A stretch of 64,000 nucleotides of DNA, from NCBI RefSeq assembly GCF_019320115.1, contig NC_089584.1:103601208-103665207 (forward strand), read 5' to 3'. Positions within the stretch are counted from its first letter, which is position 1; each line of letters begins with the position of its first letter. Position numbers and translations under genes: made by a program. The stretch comes from Miscanthus floridulus (taxonomy: Eukaryota > Streptophyta > Magnoliopsida > Poales > Poaceae). Shown here in pieces: positions 33,505-44,800 of the stretch. The notes beneath the pieces were generated by a model, which saw nothing but the letters and a program-made list of their open reading frames with translations, had not been told where the DNA came from and ran no database searches.

Positions 33505-34684
33505 AGAGCACTAATCATGGCATACCTTCATGGAGATTATGAACCAGAAGACAAAGTTAACGAAGTTAGAATGAAACATAGAACAAGAAATTACAAAATC
33601 ATCAACAATCAATTGTACAAACAAGGAATTTGTGAACCACTTCTCAAATGCATATCAGCAGAAGAAAGGAAAAGAGTTGCTATTAGAAATACATGAGGGG
33701 ATTTGTGGCACACATCCAGGGGCAAGAGCCATGGCAGGAAAAGCATTAAGACAAGGATTTTATTGGCCTTCAGCACAAAGTGATAGCAAAGAAATAGTTA
33801 AATCTTGTCATCATTGTCAAATGTCTGCCAGTAAGATAAAAGCTCCATCAACAAACTTACAAACAATAGAACCAACTTGGCCACTTGCAAGATGGGGAAT
33901 TGACATAATTGGCAAATTGCCACCAGCTCAAGGAAATTTCCAATATGCAGTTGTAGCAATAGAATATTTCACAAAGTGGATTGAAGCCAAGCCAGTAACA
34001 AATATATCTTCATTCACAATGAAAAATTTTCTATGACAGAACATCATATGTCATTTTGGAGTTCCAAGACACATTACAGTAGACAATGGAACTCAATTTG
34101 ACAGTTAAGATTTTAGAAATTATTGTCAGAATATAGGAATCCAATTATGTTTTGCCTCAGTCAGACACCCACAGTCAAATGTTGTAGTTGAAAGAGCAAA
34201 TGGAATCATTTGCAATAGCATTTCAAAATGCCTAGTGGGGCTTCCCAAGGGAAAATGGGTTGACGAATTACCCAAAGTCATTTGGGCACACAATACAACC
34301 ATTTCGAGATCAACAAACTTCACAACATTCAAGCTATTATATGGAGAAGAAGCAATGACACCTGAAAAAATAAAGTTTGAAGGTCCAAGAACCAATGTGC
34401 AAATCATGGAGGAAGAAGAGCAGATAACAAGCAAAAACCTACTTGAAGAAGAAATAATAAAAGCAATTCCAAATCTCAAGAAATACCAGAAAGAAACAAA
34501 GAATTGGTATAACAAGAAAGTAAAGCCAAGGCAGCTCTCACCAGGAGATTTTGTCCTGAAAAATAAAAAGAAACGAAGACACAATCGAAAATTTTCAGCA
34601 AAAATGGGAAGGCCCTTATCTCATCACAAGAACAAAGAAGCTGGGATCATTCCACTTGGCAGATATGAATGGGAAGGAGATTGA
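33505..34684 (+). pseudogene. Integrase of the Tat element
   Basis: The zinc-binding region has HEGICGTHPG and SCHHC. The catalytic D,D,E residues appear in GIDIIGKLPPAQG, HITVDNGTQFD and VVERANGIICN. The C-terminal part (LSPGDFVLK...) resembles a GPY-type domain start. Stops at 34036 and near 34106 and a later frame change break it. Confidence 0.82.
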
Positions 34685-35091
34685 CCACACCTAGAACATT
34701 GAAGCACAACGAAGATACTACCCTTAGACCTTCATTTTTTTCATTACAAGTTTCTGCTTTAGAAGTAGAATAGTTGTTTTTTACATTCTAAAGTTTCAAT
34801 TCAAATATAAACAAGATGCACTCTTTTTCCACTCAGGGGAAGCCCTTCACAGGGTGAGTGGTTTTTAACGAGGCAGTCTCTATTGTAAATTCTCATCAAA
34901 TATAAATGAAAAGCTATTCCCCTAAAAAGTGTTGAGTACAGCAAAACAAACAAAAGTCGAAGAGTGTACCCAAAAATACTCAAATATCAGCAAAAACAAA
35001 ACTAAAATAGGTACCATCATTTCTCGAACAAGCAAAAAATGATGCTAACATATCTAAAAGTATAACACTTCATTTACTCTTTAGTTTTTCA

Positions 35092-35570
35092 AAATTCACT
35101 AAGGTGAATTATGACTTCTAAGCAAAGTCTACACGTTGCCTTTGTAAAAAAAAGTGAAGGGACGACGTTTTTTAAAAAATCACTAAGGTGAATTATGACT
35201 TCTAAGCGAAGTCTATGCGTTGTCTTCGCAAAAAAAAAAGTGCAGGGACGGCATTTTTCAAATTCACTAGGGATGATATTTGACTTCTAAACGAAGTCTA
35301 CGCGTTGCCTTCGTAAAAAAGTGAGGCGATGGCGTTTTCAAATTCACTAAGGTGAAATTTGACTTCTAAGCGAAGTCTACATGTTGCCTTCGCAAAAAAG
35401 TGAGGGGACAGTGTTTTTTAAAATTCAATAAGGTGAAATTTGACTTCTAAGCGAAGTCTACGCGTTGCCTTCACAAAAAAAGTGAGGGGACGACGTTTTA
35501 AAAAAATCACTAAAGTAAAATTTGACTTCTAAGCAAAGTCTACACTTTGCTCGCAAAATTTCAAACATCA
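35092..35570 (+). repeat. About 80-bp tandem array, six units, inside the Tat element
   Basis: Units start near 35092, 35179, 35264, 35343, 35424 and 35505. Each has TCACTAAGGTGAAATTTGAC, TTCTAAGCGAAGTCTACGCG and GTTGCCTTCG followed by an A-run and GTGAGGGGACG. The last unit is truncated. The array lies between integrase and the antisense gene. Confidence 0.9.
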
Positions 35571-36366
35571 ATACAAAAGTAAACAAAATTCAATAATGAA
35601 TAATTTATTACATATTACAATACAATAAGACAAGTTTACAACAAAAGTTACAATTAGTCACTTTCTGAAACTACAATAGTGCAGCTTCACTAATCAAGTC
35701 TTCAACAACCTTATTCAACATATGGTCAACTTTACATCGTAGAAAATCTTCAGAAATATAGCTTGGTGAAGCACTCAAACATGATGACTGGGAAAAATTC
35801 AAAGTGTCAAATTACTTTCCATCCCATTCAAACTCCACGAGAAAACAAAAAAGAACTAAAACGAACTACCTGAGAAATTTTACTGAAGTCAACAATTTAC
35901 GACAAACAAGATTTCTTGTTCTTAGCCTAAGATTTTTAGATTTAAAATCTAGAAATATCACATATCATCAGCAAAAGAAACACGATGATAAAAAAAATAA
36001 AGCACCATAACTTAACGTTTACGTCAGCTTACGTTCAACAAATGTATCAAATGTAGGGTTCGCCTCATTAGTTGCATACTCCAACCACAGCGAAGGATCA
36101 ACGACGAAGTTGTCCTTACATATTAACAATGGCAAAACACCAACTTTATCTTGCTAAGTTCAATATTTATAAATGACAAACATCTTTCAAAAGCCTCACC
36201 CCTCAGCTTAAAACTAAAAAACTAACTACAAAGACAACTAAAATGGGTGATCACCAATATCATCATCCCTGGCATTTTCCTCTTCACGTTTGTCTTGCTC
36301 TCTTTGCATCTTCTCATTAGCGACAATTTCTTTCTCAAGCTACTGCAAAAACAAAACAAAATTTCA

Positions 36367-37141
36367 TTATAAAAAACCCAAACACACACAAAGAGAAATA
36401 AACAAAAATAGGGAGAGTAAAACTCTTAATCTAACATTTTTCATCTTCTTCTTTGCCTTCAGAAAAGCATTCTTCTTGTCACCCATGTTCCAATATTGAT
36501 TAAAATATTTCTTGCGAAGTAATTGAGTCCGAGAAGTAACCTGACTCAATTGCTCCACAGAAGAAAACTTATAATCCTTGTCCAACATTTGTTTATACAA
36601 ATGATCTTTTGCCTCTTTCATTAAATAAAAAAGTGTACGAGTTGCATAAACACAACTCAAATCAGCACTGGTCTGAATAATAGTTGGCAAATCCTCATAC
36701 TGACGGCACAACCAAGCAAAAAATGGACCAAACTCTCCAAGCTCCCAACAAGGATCCTCTGGTTTCGCTCCAAACTTGTCATAGCAATTTTTGCAAAGTT
36801 TTCACAGACGATTGCACTTATCATGAAAATTTTGATCTTTCTCAGCAGATTTCTTCTCAAGATAATTTTCTCCTTCACAATTTTATCAAGATCTTTTTTA
36901 AAATTATCAAAATCTTCACTCTTCGCCTCAACCTTGGCTCTAACAAAGATACATTTTGACTCCATATCATGGAGAGCTTCAACTGTCTCTATTCTCTCTT
37001 TTTCTTTAGCAGCAAGTTGAGACTTCAAAGATTTAATCTCTTCAAGCAAACTTTTCTCGTGAAATGCCGCATTCTACGCATCTTCTTCAAGAGATTTACG
37101 CAAACTCCTTTGCAAAAGAGCATTCTGCAAAAATATAACAT

Positions 37142-37199
<58 letters not shown>

Positions 37200-39498
37200 A
37201 AAACATGCAAAGCAACATTTGTAAATCAACATAAGAAGTTAAACCAAATTTACATACGAAGTCAGACAAAACATACAAACCTTATAAATCATGGTAACAC
37301 TAGCATCTGCTAACTCAAGGGAAGATTTACCAACAAGTTCAGCCTCCGCGTCAGGAACTGCGAAGGCATCATCAATGCACATTGACAACTTTAGTTCTGG
37401 CTTCTTCGGCATAATACGAAGTTTGTCCAAGCCAATCCCAATAAATTTGAAAGTGTCTAGATTCACACCTTGAGCTTCGCAGTACTCCAAACAACGTTTG
37501 TATGTCTCTGGGTCTGGGAAAAATTCCTCTGCACAAAAAAGAAGAAGAAGAGAAGACAAGTCAAAAGTTAGTAAATCAATAATCAAAGGCAAAGGCAAAA
37601 AAGCAGGTACAAAGAAAACAAAACAAACTTACCCGTAGAAACACCATTTTCAAGTTGATATGCAACTTTTTCACCAGTATTTACATCAATTGTGGATTCG
37701 GTAAGACGAGAAGCACGGGTGTTTTCGGCCTCTTCGTCAAAGATGACATCATCAGAATCATCAAAATCAAGTGTAATGGTAGTAGTACCCTTACCCTTGT
37801 GAGATTTAACTTTTGGAGCATCAGTCTCCACAGGCCCACCTCCCAAATCAGTATCTTGCATCACAACTTGAGGAGGTGAAGCAATGTGAAGAGTATCACC
37901 AACATCTCCTACAGTCCCTGGTGGAGTTTCAGCAACAAACCTTTGAGAAGATGGCCCGACAGTCTCCTGCGAAGCCAAAGTAGCAATCTCATCTTCTTCT
38001 TGTGACTCTATATTAGCAGTCGCAATAGCATGAGTAGCAACAGCAGGACAATGAGCAGGATTAACCGGATTAGGCAAAGTATCTTCGCCAACATTAATTT
38101 AAGACGAAGACAAAGTAGCTTCGCCCAAATTAACACTAGAATGAACATTGGCCTCTAAATTCTAGAAACAATAACCAAGCGGAGTCAACATCGGTGGAGT
38201 CAACCCATTAGAATTAAAAACTAAACTAATCATCCTCACCTCTTCATCAGGAGCCAATTGTCTAAAAGTCTCCTAACCCATATCTTCATCACTTCCCCCA
38301 AACTTTTCAGAACTAGAAGGAGCAGCAGTCTTCCGTTTCTTTGAAGCTTTTTAACAAGCTAACCACCATCCCTCTTTTTCTTTGTAACATTTTCTATACT
38401 TGGTTTCGTAGTACGAGTATAAGTATCATATTTGATCTGCACAATGTCAAAAATCCAATTAAGACACTTGTAATCCTTTCCTAGAATTCTGTCCATCAAA
38501 TCTTTCTCTTTCTTCAAGAACTTGACAAGAATTTCAACGGCCTTAACTTCAACAGTGGAGACAAAATCTTCGTCTCTGGAATACTTTTTTGGACGGAAAG
38601 CTTCATTGTCCGGAAACAAATATGTCTTTCCCTTTACAACCTTCTCATGAAAACAAACAAAACCCCAACCCTTCTTCAGAGGCCAAATTCGAGCCGCAAT
38701 ATATTCTTCACAAAAATCACGAGCACTTTGCATACTAGCAGCCAACTTATAAACCTTTTCGCAAGTTCTAGAATTCTTTGAACTTGGAAAATCAGGTTTA
38801 CATTCAAAAATATTATTACTCATCTTCACAGCTAAAGGATATCGCTTTACAACTTTTCCTGAATCATCTCCTTCTTCAACAAGTGGAACTGAATGGTAAA
38901 AACAATATCGATACCAATTTTCAACTCACTTATTCTTTGAAGCCGGTGTGAAATCTGCTCAGCACCACGAGCAGGCTTAAAACTACAGCAACCAAAGTAT
39001 TTGATAATAGTTTTACCATCCAACGTCTTGTTTCTGACTGAGTATGTATCTCATGAAGATTACAAAACACTCCAATATCCAAGTTTGCTCTTTGAGATTT
39101 CACTGCCCAAACAAAGAGTGCAATCTTTGCTATCCCATTCGGAGTCAAATGATGCATCTCAATATTATACGCCTTCAAAATTTCTTCAATAAAATCTTAC
39201 AGGGTATGCAAAGACCAGTAGAAAATTGATCCTGGAAAACAACACACTCATGAGGCTCCGGCTTAGGAGTTGTCTCACCCTGAGGCAAACGAACAGAAGC
39301 CTTTTCCAACATTCTGTTAGTAACCATCCATTGCAATTCAGCCTCATCCATCAAAGTTTTTCCAAAAATTAAGGACTTTGTATCATCTCCAACTAATTCT
39401 GCCTCAGATGCGGAGACATCCGATAAATCTTCTTTAGATCCGGAATGATTGGATTCAACTAGAGAACTTTCAGAAGCAATCTTCTCTTGTTCAGACAT
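36367..39498 (-). pseudogene. Antisense gene of the Tat element (gene-23/'gypsy-type transposon' domain-like)
   Basis: A chain of minus-strand ORFs in consistent order, reading opposite to pol. 39498-39175 is acidic and ends FQDQFSTGLCIPC. A frameshift leads to 39178-38930 with YNIEMHHLTPNGIAKIALFVW. 38829-38359 has WPLKKGWGFVCFHEKVV. Then comes an acidic stretch 38077-37583 (DFDDSDDVIFDEEAENTR), 37598-37239, and a coiled-coil-rich end 37049-36367 (EEIKSLKSQLAAKEKERIE). The LHQLTPNG-type phrase recalls the Pfam 'putative gypsy type transposon' domain found in such antisense genes of Grande-like elements. Some gaps may be introns and others are decay. The function is unknown even in intact relatives. 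Confidence 0.72.
37144..37197. repeat. (AT)n microsatellite
   Basis: A pure 54-bp AT run lies within the antisense gene region. It is probably in an intron of that gene, since it would otherwise encode Tyr-Ile repeats. Confidence 0.95.
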
Positions 39499-39719
39499 TT
39501 AGAAAAACAAAAATATATCTGAAAAAGAGTGAAAACAATATAAAGAAAAACAAAAAACACAAGAAAGAACTTACTTTGAAACAACTCCAAACTTCCAAGG
39601 AAAACTAAACTTCACAGAAAAGTTTAACTTCGCCAAATTTTTTGGCTTCGCTCCAAAAGAAAATGCAGCAGCACCTCTCCGTCTTCGATAAAGTGAAAAG
39701 AATAGGGGGGAGGGCACAG

Positions 39720-39727
39720 TATATATA
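39720..39727 (-). promoter_or_regulatory. TATA box of the antisense gene
   Basis: The minus strand reads CCTATATATACTGTGCCC about 222 bp upstream of the antisense ATG at 39498. A pyrimidine-rich leader follows, so this looks like a private core promoter. It is a motif plus spacing argument only. Confidence 0.55.
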
Positions 39728-39929
39728 GGCGGCTTCGAGTCAAACTCAATGGTTCAAATTCCATCAATCAAACTCGACCGTTACAGTTTAAAAAAGAAAC
39801 AGTTCACAGTCTAACGGCTATAAAAAAGACCAACTCCAAAGTTCGGGACGACGTTTTTTGTCTTCGATTTAAATTCAAACTTCACGGAATTCAGACCTTT
39901 AGAGTAGGCCTTCGTTCGTGAGGGGCTGT

Positions 39930-40487
39930 TGTTGGGAATTTAACTTCGTCATAAAAACACAGCCCCAAACTTTGGAGTCAAATCTTTAAATTTCCATAAC
40001 ATTATTTGTTTGCAGGAAGAGGAAAGCGAAGACAACATTTTGACTTCGTAAGAAAAGGATCGACTTCGCTGAAATAGAAGAAAAGATCAAGATCAAGAGC
40101 GAAGACAAAAGTTTGGCTTCGTTGTCAGAAAATCAACTTCGCCGACCAAAGATGTCAAAGAGAAGTAAAACAAGGCTAGACGAAGGCAAAAATTCGACTT
40201 CGCTTAATATTCTGAAGGTCAAAGCAAAATCGACTAAGTCCAAAACAAAGATATCAAGAAGGCCGGTTACTGAAAATTGAAGAATGAAGGCTTAGAAGGA
40301 GAAAATGACCACTTCGCCCTTATAGTTGAAAAGGGTTGTAAACATTTGAGTTAGGGGTAAAATAGTCATTTTATGTGAAATACGAAGACTGGAGCCCTAT
40401 AAATACCTCCTCTAACATGTACAAATCATGAAATGAATACTACTTCATCTTATGTTCAAACTTTGATGTTTGAGTAATTTCTTACCC
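39930..40487 (+). mobile_element. 3' LTR of the Tat element
   Basis: It starts TGTTGGGAATTTAACTTCG after the polypurine tract and follows the 5' LTR to TTTCTTACCCAA. There the terminal CA is replaced by AACGAGCGCAC. A TATA box is at 40398-40405. The altered end coincides with the tandem duplication that begins at 40475. Confidence 0.9.
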
Positions 40488-40780
40488 AAACGAGCGCACA
40501 AACGGCACTCATCTTATTGTTAAATGGAACTAACGAAGCACATCACCCACCACAAGAATTGATCCATGGAGCTTTCAGTGGGGGAACCAGAGCCCTTTGT
40601 ATATAGGTTGCACGACTTGTAATGTGGTAATTTCTTACCCAAACGAGCGCACAAACGACACTCATCTTATTGCTAAATGGAACTGACGAAGCACATCACC
40701 CACCACAAGAATTGATCCATGGAGCTTTCAGTGGGGGAACCAGAGCCCTTTGTATATAGGTTGCACGTCTCTGTAATGTG
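40475..40780. repeat. 153-bp tandem duplication covering the LTR end and flank
   Basis: Two near-identical 153-bp units (40475-40627 and 40628-40780) both start TAATTTCTTACCCAAACGAG and end in TGCACG...TGTAATGTGG. The first 13 bp belong to the LTR end. Differences are few (for example a GACTTG / GTCTCTG change near the end). Confidence 0.92.
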
Positions 40781-40845
40781 GTACGCAACTACCACACGGG
40801 CTCATTCTGATTTGTCCTTTTGGTCGCGAAATCCTGTCTTTGACA

Positions 40846-41320
40846 TAAGGCTGGACGAAAAATTCGAAGCTCGTTAGCTCGCTCGGTTCGTGGCTGGCTC
40901 GACTCGGCTCGTTATGATAACGAGCCGAGCTGAGCCAAGATTTTAGCTCGTTAGCTATAACGAGCCAACTCGAGTTAGCTCGTGAGCCGCTCGTGAGCTA
41001 AACGAGTCAAGCTTCCAGAAAAAAAAACTATCAAAACTTATATTAGTTTTTGTATTACTTCATGTCTTGCACTTTACAATTGACTGGTAACTAATCTAGA
41101 CCCTATAAATTAACTGATAACTGGTCTAGATGTATTTCTTTTATATTATTATTATTCTCAAACTTTAGATAAATTCAAATATTATATTTTGTGTATTTTT
41201 TTATACCTGGCTCACGAGTTTAACGAGCCAGCTTAAGTTTTTAACGAGCTGAGCCGAGCTAGCTTGTTATCTTAACGAGCCGAGCCGAACCGAGCCGAGC
41301 CAGCTCGTTATCCAGCCTTA
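40846..41320. mobile_element. hAT MITE with GCTCGTTA-rich arms
   Basis: The 475-bp element has inverted ends TAAGGCTGGA and TCCAGCCTTA. A perfect 8-bp target duplication CTTTGACA flanks it (40838-40845 and 41321-41328). Both arms are packed with AACGAGCC / GGCTCGTT phrases in opposite orientation, around an AT-rich centre. Confidence 0.9.
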
Positions 41321-41433
41321 CTTTGACACGACGCTAGTTAATACTAGTTATTATGTAGCCTGTCCGGAACTTTCAAGTTTCAATAGAGGAATCGTCAAGG
41401 TTTCACCATAATCTGGTCAAATATTTCCAGACA

Positions 41434-41558
41434 ACCCCGTTCGTTTGGAGAAATTCTAGAGGAATCTGAAAGAATCTGGATAAATTTGTGAGAGGAAAAC
41501 ATTGTTCCAAATAAAAAAAAACGGATCAAGTCGGATTTAAAGGCATGCGAACGGGACC
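41434..41558. mobile_element. Diverged CCCCGTTCG-type MITE
   Basis: Ends ACCCCGTTCGTTTGGAG and GCATGCGAACGGGACC are inverted relatives around an AT-rich centre of about 125 bp. Confidence 0.55.
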
Positions 41559-41753
41559 AAAAGTGCTTTTTGTAGCACATGTAATTGTACGACCCCCCAG
41601 CTTGGTACATCGCCTGTAACATCTGTGTTTGCACACCTGCCCTGCGTACTTGTGCAGGCATTCAGTTTGGTGCTCTGCTAGTCTTTTACGCCAAGGCAAA
41701 AGGCCTCTATATATGTCTTGGTAACAAACAACAGGTCAACAACTTTTTTTAGG

Positions 41754-42029
41754 CAAGTGGGCCTGTGGTCCAGTGACAGAATAGTCCAGGGGAACGCTAA
41801 TAGAGTTTAAATCCTAGTGTTCGTACTTTTTTTTTTTTTTGGAATTTTTCGAGAAAATTTAGGATACACGCATGCGTACGCATTCGGTGGTAGTGCGCGT
41901 TCCCCGCGCACTTGAGGCTGATCTTTTCTTTACGTGTGTACGGACGCATGTATATGTGCATGTAGTGTTGGTGTAGAGTATGTGGGTTGTGTGTGTCCAA
42001 AATTGTACCGATCAAAAAAAAAAGGAAAA
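41754..42029 (+). mobile_element. SINE with target duplication and A-rich tail
   Basis: A 15-16 bp direct repeat, ACAACTTTTTTT(T)AGG, flanks the block at 41739-41753 and 42030-42045. The head has a tRNA-like GTGGTCCAGTGAC (A box) and AGTTTAAATCCTAG (B box decayed at CpG positions), and the tail is ATCAAAAAAAAAAGGAAAA. The body contains GT-rich sequence (GTATGTGGGTTGTGTGTGTC). It differs from the Au SINE at 8255. The family name is not known to me. Confidence 0.68.
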
Positions 42030-42045
42030 ACAACTTTTTTTTAGG

Positions 42046-43087
42046 ATACGACAGGTCGATAACTGCGTTGGGTCAGAGTCAGAGGCCAATTTTTTTTTTT
42101 AGTGGAGAGTCAGAGCCCAACTAATCCACAAAGAGAGCAAAGTAACCCGTGATCCAGTAGTCCAGCCCATGCAAATGTTGGCGTTCGTATGGCATATGAT
42201 AGGGCCCGAATAGCTTGTTTTGCGGTGCAGCGTAAACTTAAGCCCGACCGACTTCAGAAGTTGAGCCCACGAAGGGCTAGTCTTAGCCCAGCAACGCCAA
42301 CCCCTGGCAGCGGGTCCAGATGGATCACTGGGCCGGTGGTTCTACTTTCTTCACTGCTTCAGTTTTTCTTCACCTTCTTTTTTTTTCTTCCCACAATTTT
42401 CATATTGTCATTCTCATAGCGACAGCACTGATCCCGATGGATGTCGGCAAGTGGCTGACCAACAAGCAGGTTTTCCTGATGTTCATCTCTAGGTTTGCGA
42501 AAAAAGAAAAAACGACTGAAATCTTTTGCATCGGTGCCAATTGGCATTTCCACCTCGCTGCTGCACAGTACAGATGTCAGAATATGTGCCCTGATAGGGA
42601 GATGGCTCAGCCGCAAATCTCCTCCTCTTGAAATGGCGAGCCAAGATGATCCCGGAGACGTTGACCGTTCGTTCAGTGAGGCAGCAAGAAGCTCTCGTTG
42701 GACAGGGGAACATACTCTAGCCCCAGGGAAAACGACCCCCCAAAAGCAGGGTTTCACATGCACTGCTGCTGCATGGAGGAGATTGTGTTGGATCTAGCTT
42801 AGCATTTGCAACGAGAAGCTGGGCTATTTATACAGATCTTACATGCATATGTCATTTTATTTTTCTGTTGTGCTCTCGCCCCAATCACAACGTAGAACAG
42901 TTTGAGAGCCTCATCAGAACAGTTGGAGACCACGACGAGACCGACGCTACCACGAGCGGGTCCAGGAAATCAATCTGCCAGCACGCCATGCATCATGCAT
43001 GTATATGTGCATGCTGGGTTACTTCCGATCCGTGTTCGGGTACAGTCATGGTCGACAGCAGCCTATTTACGAAATTGCGCCTAAGCG
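42046..43087. other. Spacer, no gene recognised
   Basis: ORFs of 60-130 codons on both strands overlap each other and show no domain. I see no RNA gene or complete transposon. Confidence 0.45.
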
Positions 43088-43326
43088 CGTGTTTAGTTGG
43101 CCAAATTTTAGAATTTGGGCTACTGTAGCGCTTTCGTTTTTATTTGGCAATTAGTGTTCAATCATGGACTAATTATACTCAAAACATTCGTCTCGTAATT
43201 TCCAACAAAACTGTGCAATTAGTTTTTTTTCGTCTATATTTAATGCTCCGTACACGTATCGCAAGATTCGATGTGATGGGTACTGTATCACTTTTTGGGA
43301 AAAAATTTTGGAACTAAACAGGGGCT
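43088..43326 (-). mobile_element. MITE of the 'GGCCTTGTTTAG' family, copy 4
   Basis: It contains GGGCTACTGTAGCGCTTTCG, ATTCGTCTCGTAATTTCC and GATTCGATGTGATGGGTAC. The ends are GTGTTTAGTTGGCC and GGAACTAAACAGGGGC. The orientation is that of copy 3. Confidence 0.78.
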
Positions 43327-44800
43327 AACGTGACATCCAAGTCAATGATATGGATTGAGTACGATCTGCAATCCAATGCGATCATCGGAGGATTAATTAG
43401 GGCCAGTGTGTATAGCCCCCCGTTTTTCCTTGATGCGGATCCCATCTGACGCCGATCGATAGGCGAGCACTCGAGAGACTAATCGCCTTCTAAACAGTAA
43501 GCTAATAACTTCACACGGAGACTCGATCGAATGACGCACGATCGTATCGATGTCCTTCTTCCATGTCACAAGGTTGCTTTTCCCCCGTTTTTTCCCTCTT
43601 TCCCCCCAAGGCCTGATTTAGATGCGCACGTATCCATCTCAATCCATGTGTGTTGAAGTGGATTAAAGTGAAATTAAACTAAATTTCATTCCATCATATT
43701 CTACTCCAATACATGTAAATTCAGGTGGACACATGCATCAAAAGGCCGGGGGACGCATGTATCTGCCGCGCTTTCGCAACCCCGTTTGAAAGATGAGAGC
43801 CGAGAGCGTGGTGGCAGTGCTTCGCCAGAGAATTGCCGATCGCGGAACCTGGCACGTAGCTCGCCTGGAGTCCTGTGTGACAGTCCCGATTGCGGCCGGG
43901 CGTGTCGCCCGACGGCCGACGGCCAGCGCGTCACGCACCAGACCGGATGAGATTGGCCAAAACCACCCGCGTGGTACGGCATTCGAGCCTCGTGTCGTGC
44001 CGACACTCCTGTTCCCGGGCCCGGAGGTCAACCTCGTGAGTGCGCCATGCAGGGGCTGCGGCCCGACACGTCAAAAAGGCGCCGGGACGACCGCGACGCT
44101 AGCTTCGTTCTATAGCTACCTACCTGCTGCCTGCGTACAACATCATATCGTCGTCGCGTCAGTCGTGAGTCGAGAGACCTCCCCACGCCACCTCGGTGAT
44201 TGACGGGTCCAGATTCCCCGTAGCTATTTATTTATATATATACTACTAGATTTTTTTTCTCAAATACACAAAAGTTTTGTGTATCTTGTATTAAGTAAAA
44301 AAGTTTAGACAAACATACAATGCGCTCGCATCGAGCGTCGAAAGAGGTCAATCTAACACGTCCGTAGTTGGACCATCCTAGTAAAAGACCTCTAGATTCG
44401 ATATTACATTACAGAAAAACAACCAATACCAATATAACGGTGCGACCTAGGAGATGCCGAATAGGCGGAAAGAGCTCGTCTAGCGATTCGGTTTCCATAT
44501 ACTGCTAGGTGGAAGAGGAATATGTATCGCACAAGGCGCGATGGCGACGGCCGGCGGTGGATAAGGAAGCGATCGAGGCTCAGATGACAGCGAAAGAGCT
44601 AGCCCAGGACCGTTGCATGCGCAGGACATCGGCACGCATGGTAAAGGCCGTGTTCGCGGGCTCGATAAGGGCGGAAGAAGCTGGAGGCGCGTGGGCGTGG
44701 GCAACTACAGGCCCGTCACAGCCCCTTGCAGGCGTACACTTGGCGTCATTGGATCCGGCCCTCCCGAGCCGGCAGCTTGCCCGCGGATTGAGGGCGCTAA
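43327..44800. other. Spacer, no gene recognised
   Basis: 43610-43745 resembles an eroded MITE (AAGGCCTGATTTAGATG at one end). ORFs at 43738-44203 and 44509-44823 are GC-rich, overlap on both strands and have no recognisable domains. Confidence 0.45.

Larger units (their letters stand above)
28623..40487 (+). mobile_element. Tat-clade Ty3/gypsy LTR retrotransposon, near full length, decayed
   Basis: About 11.9 kb bounded by two related LTRs. In order it carries gag, aspartic protease, reverse transcriptase, RNase H, a second archaeal-type RNase H, integrase, an 80-bp tandem array, and a ~3.1-kb antisense gene region before a polypurine tract (GTGAGGGGCTGT). Dual RNase H together with an antisense ORF between pol and the 3' LTR is characteristic of the plant Tat clade (for example Grande). 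The first ~155 bp of the two LTRs differ at about 12 positions, mostly transitions. With many stops in pol, this shows an old insertion. No matching 5-bp target duplication was found. Confidence 0.9.

Noticed and set aside
31500..34684. Integrated plant pararetrovirus
   Set aside because: The RT is flanked by LTRs, a primer site, dual RNase H and an integrase, with no movement protein or coat protein gene. It is a gypsy retrotransposon.
35092..35570. CRISPR-like array
   Set aside because: Units are about 80 bp, contiguous, without unique spacers, and lie inside a plant retrotransposon.
42189..42797. Overlapping ORFs on both strands
   Set aside because: No domain, no splice-supported extension and a composition like the surrounding spacer.
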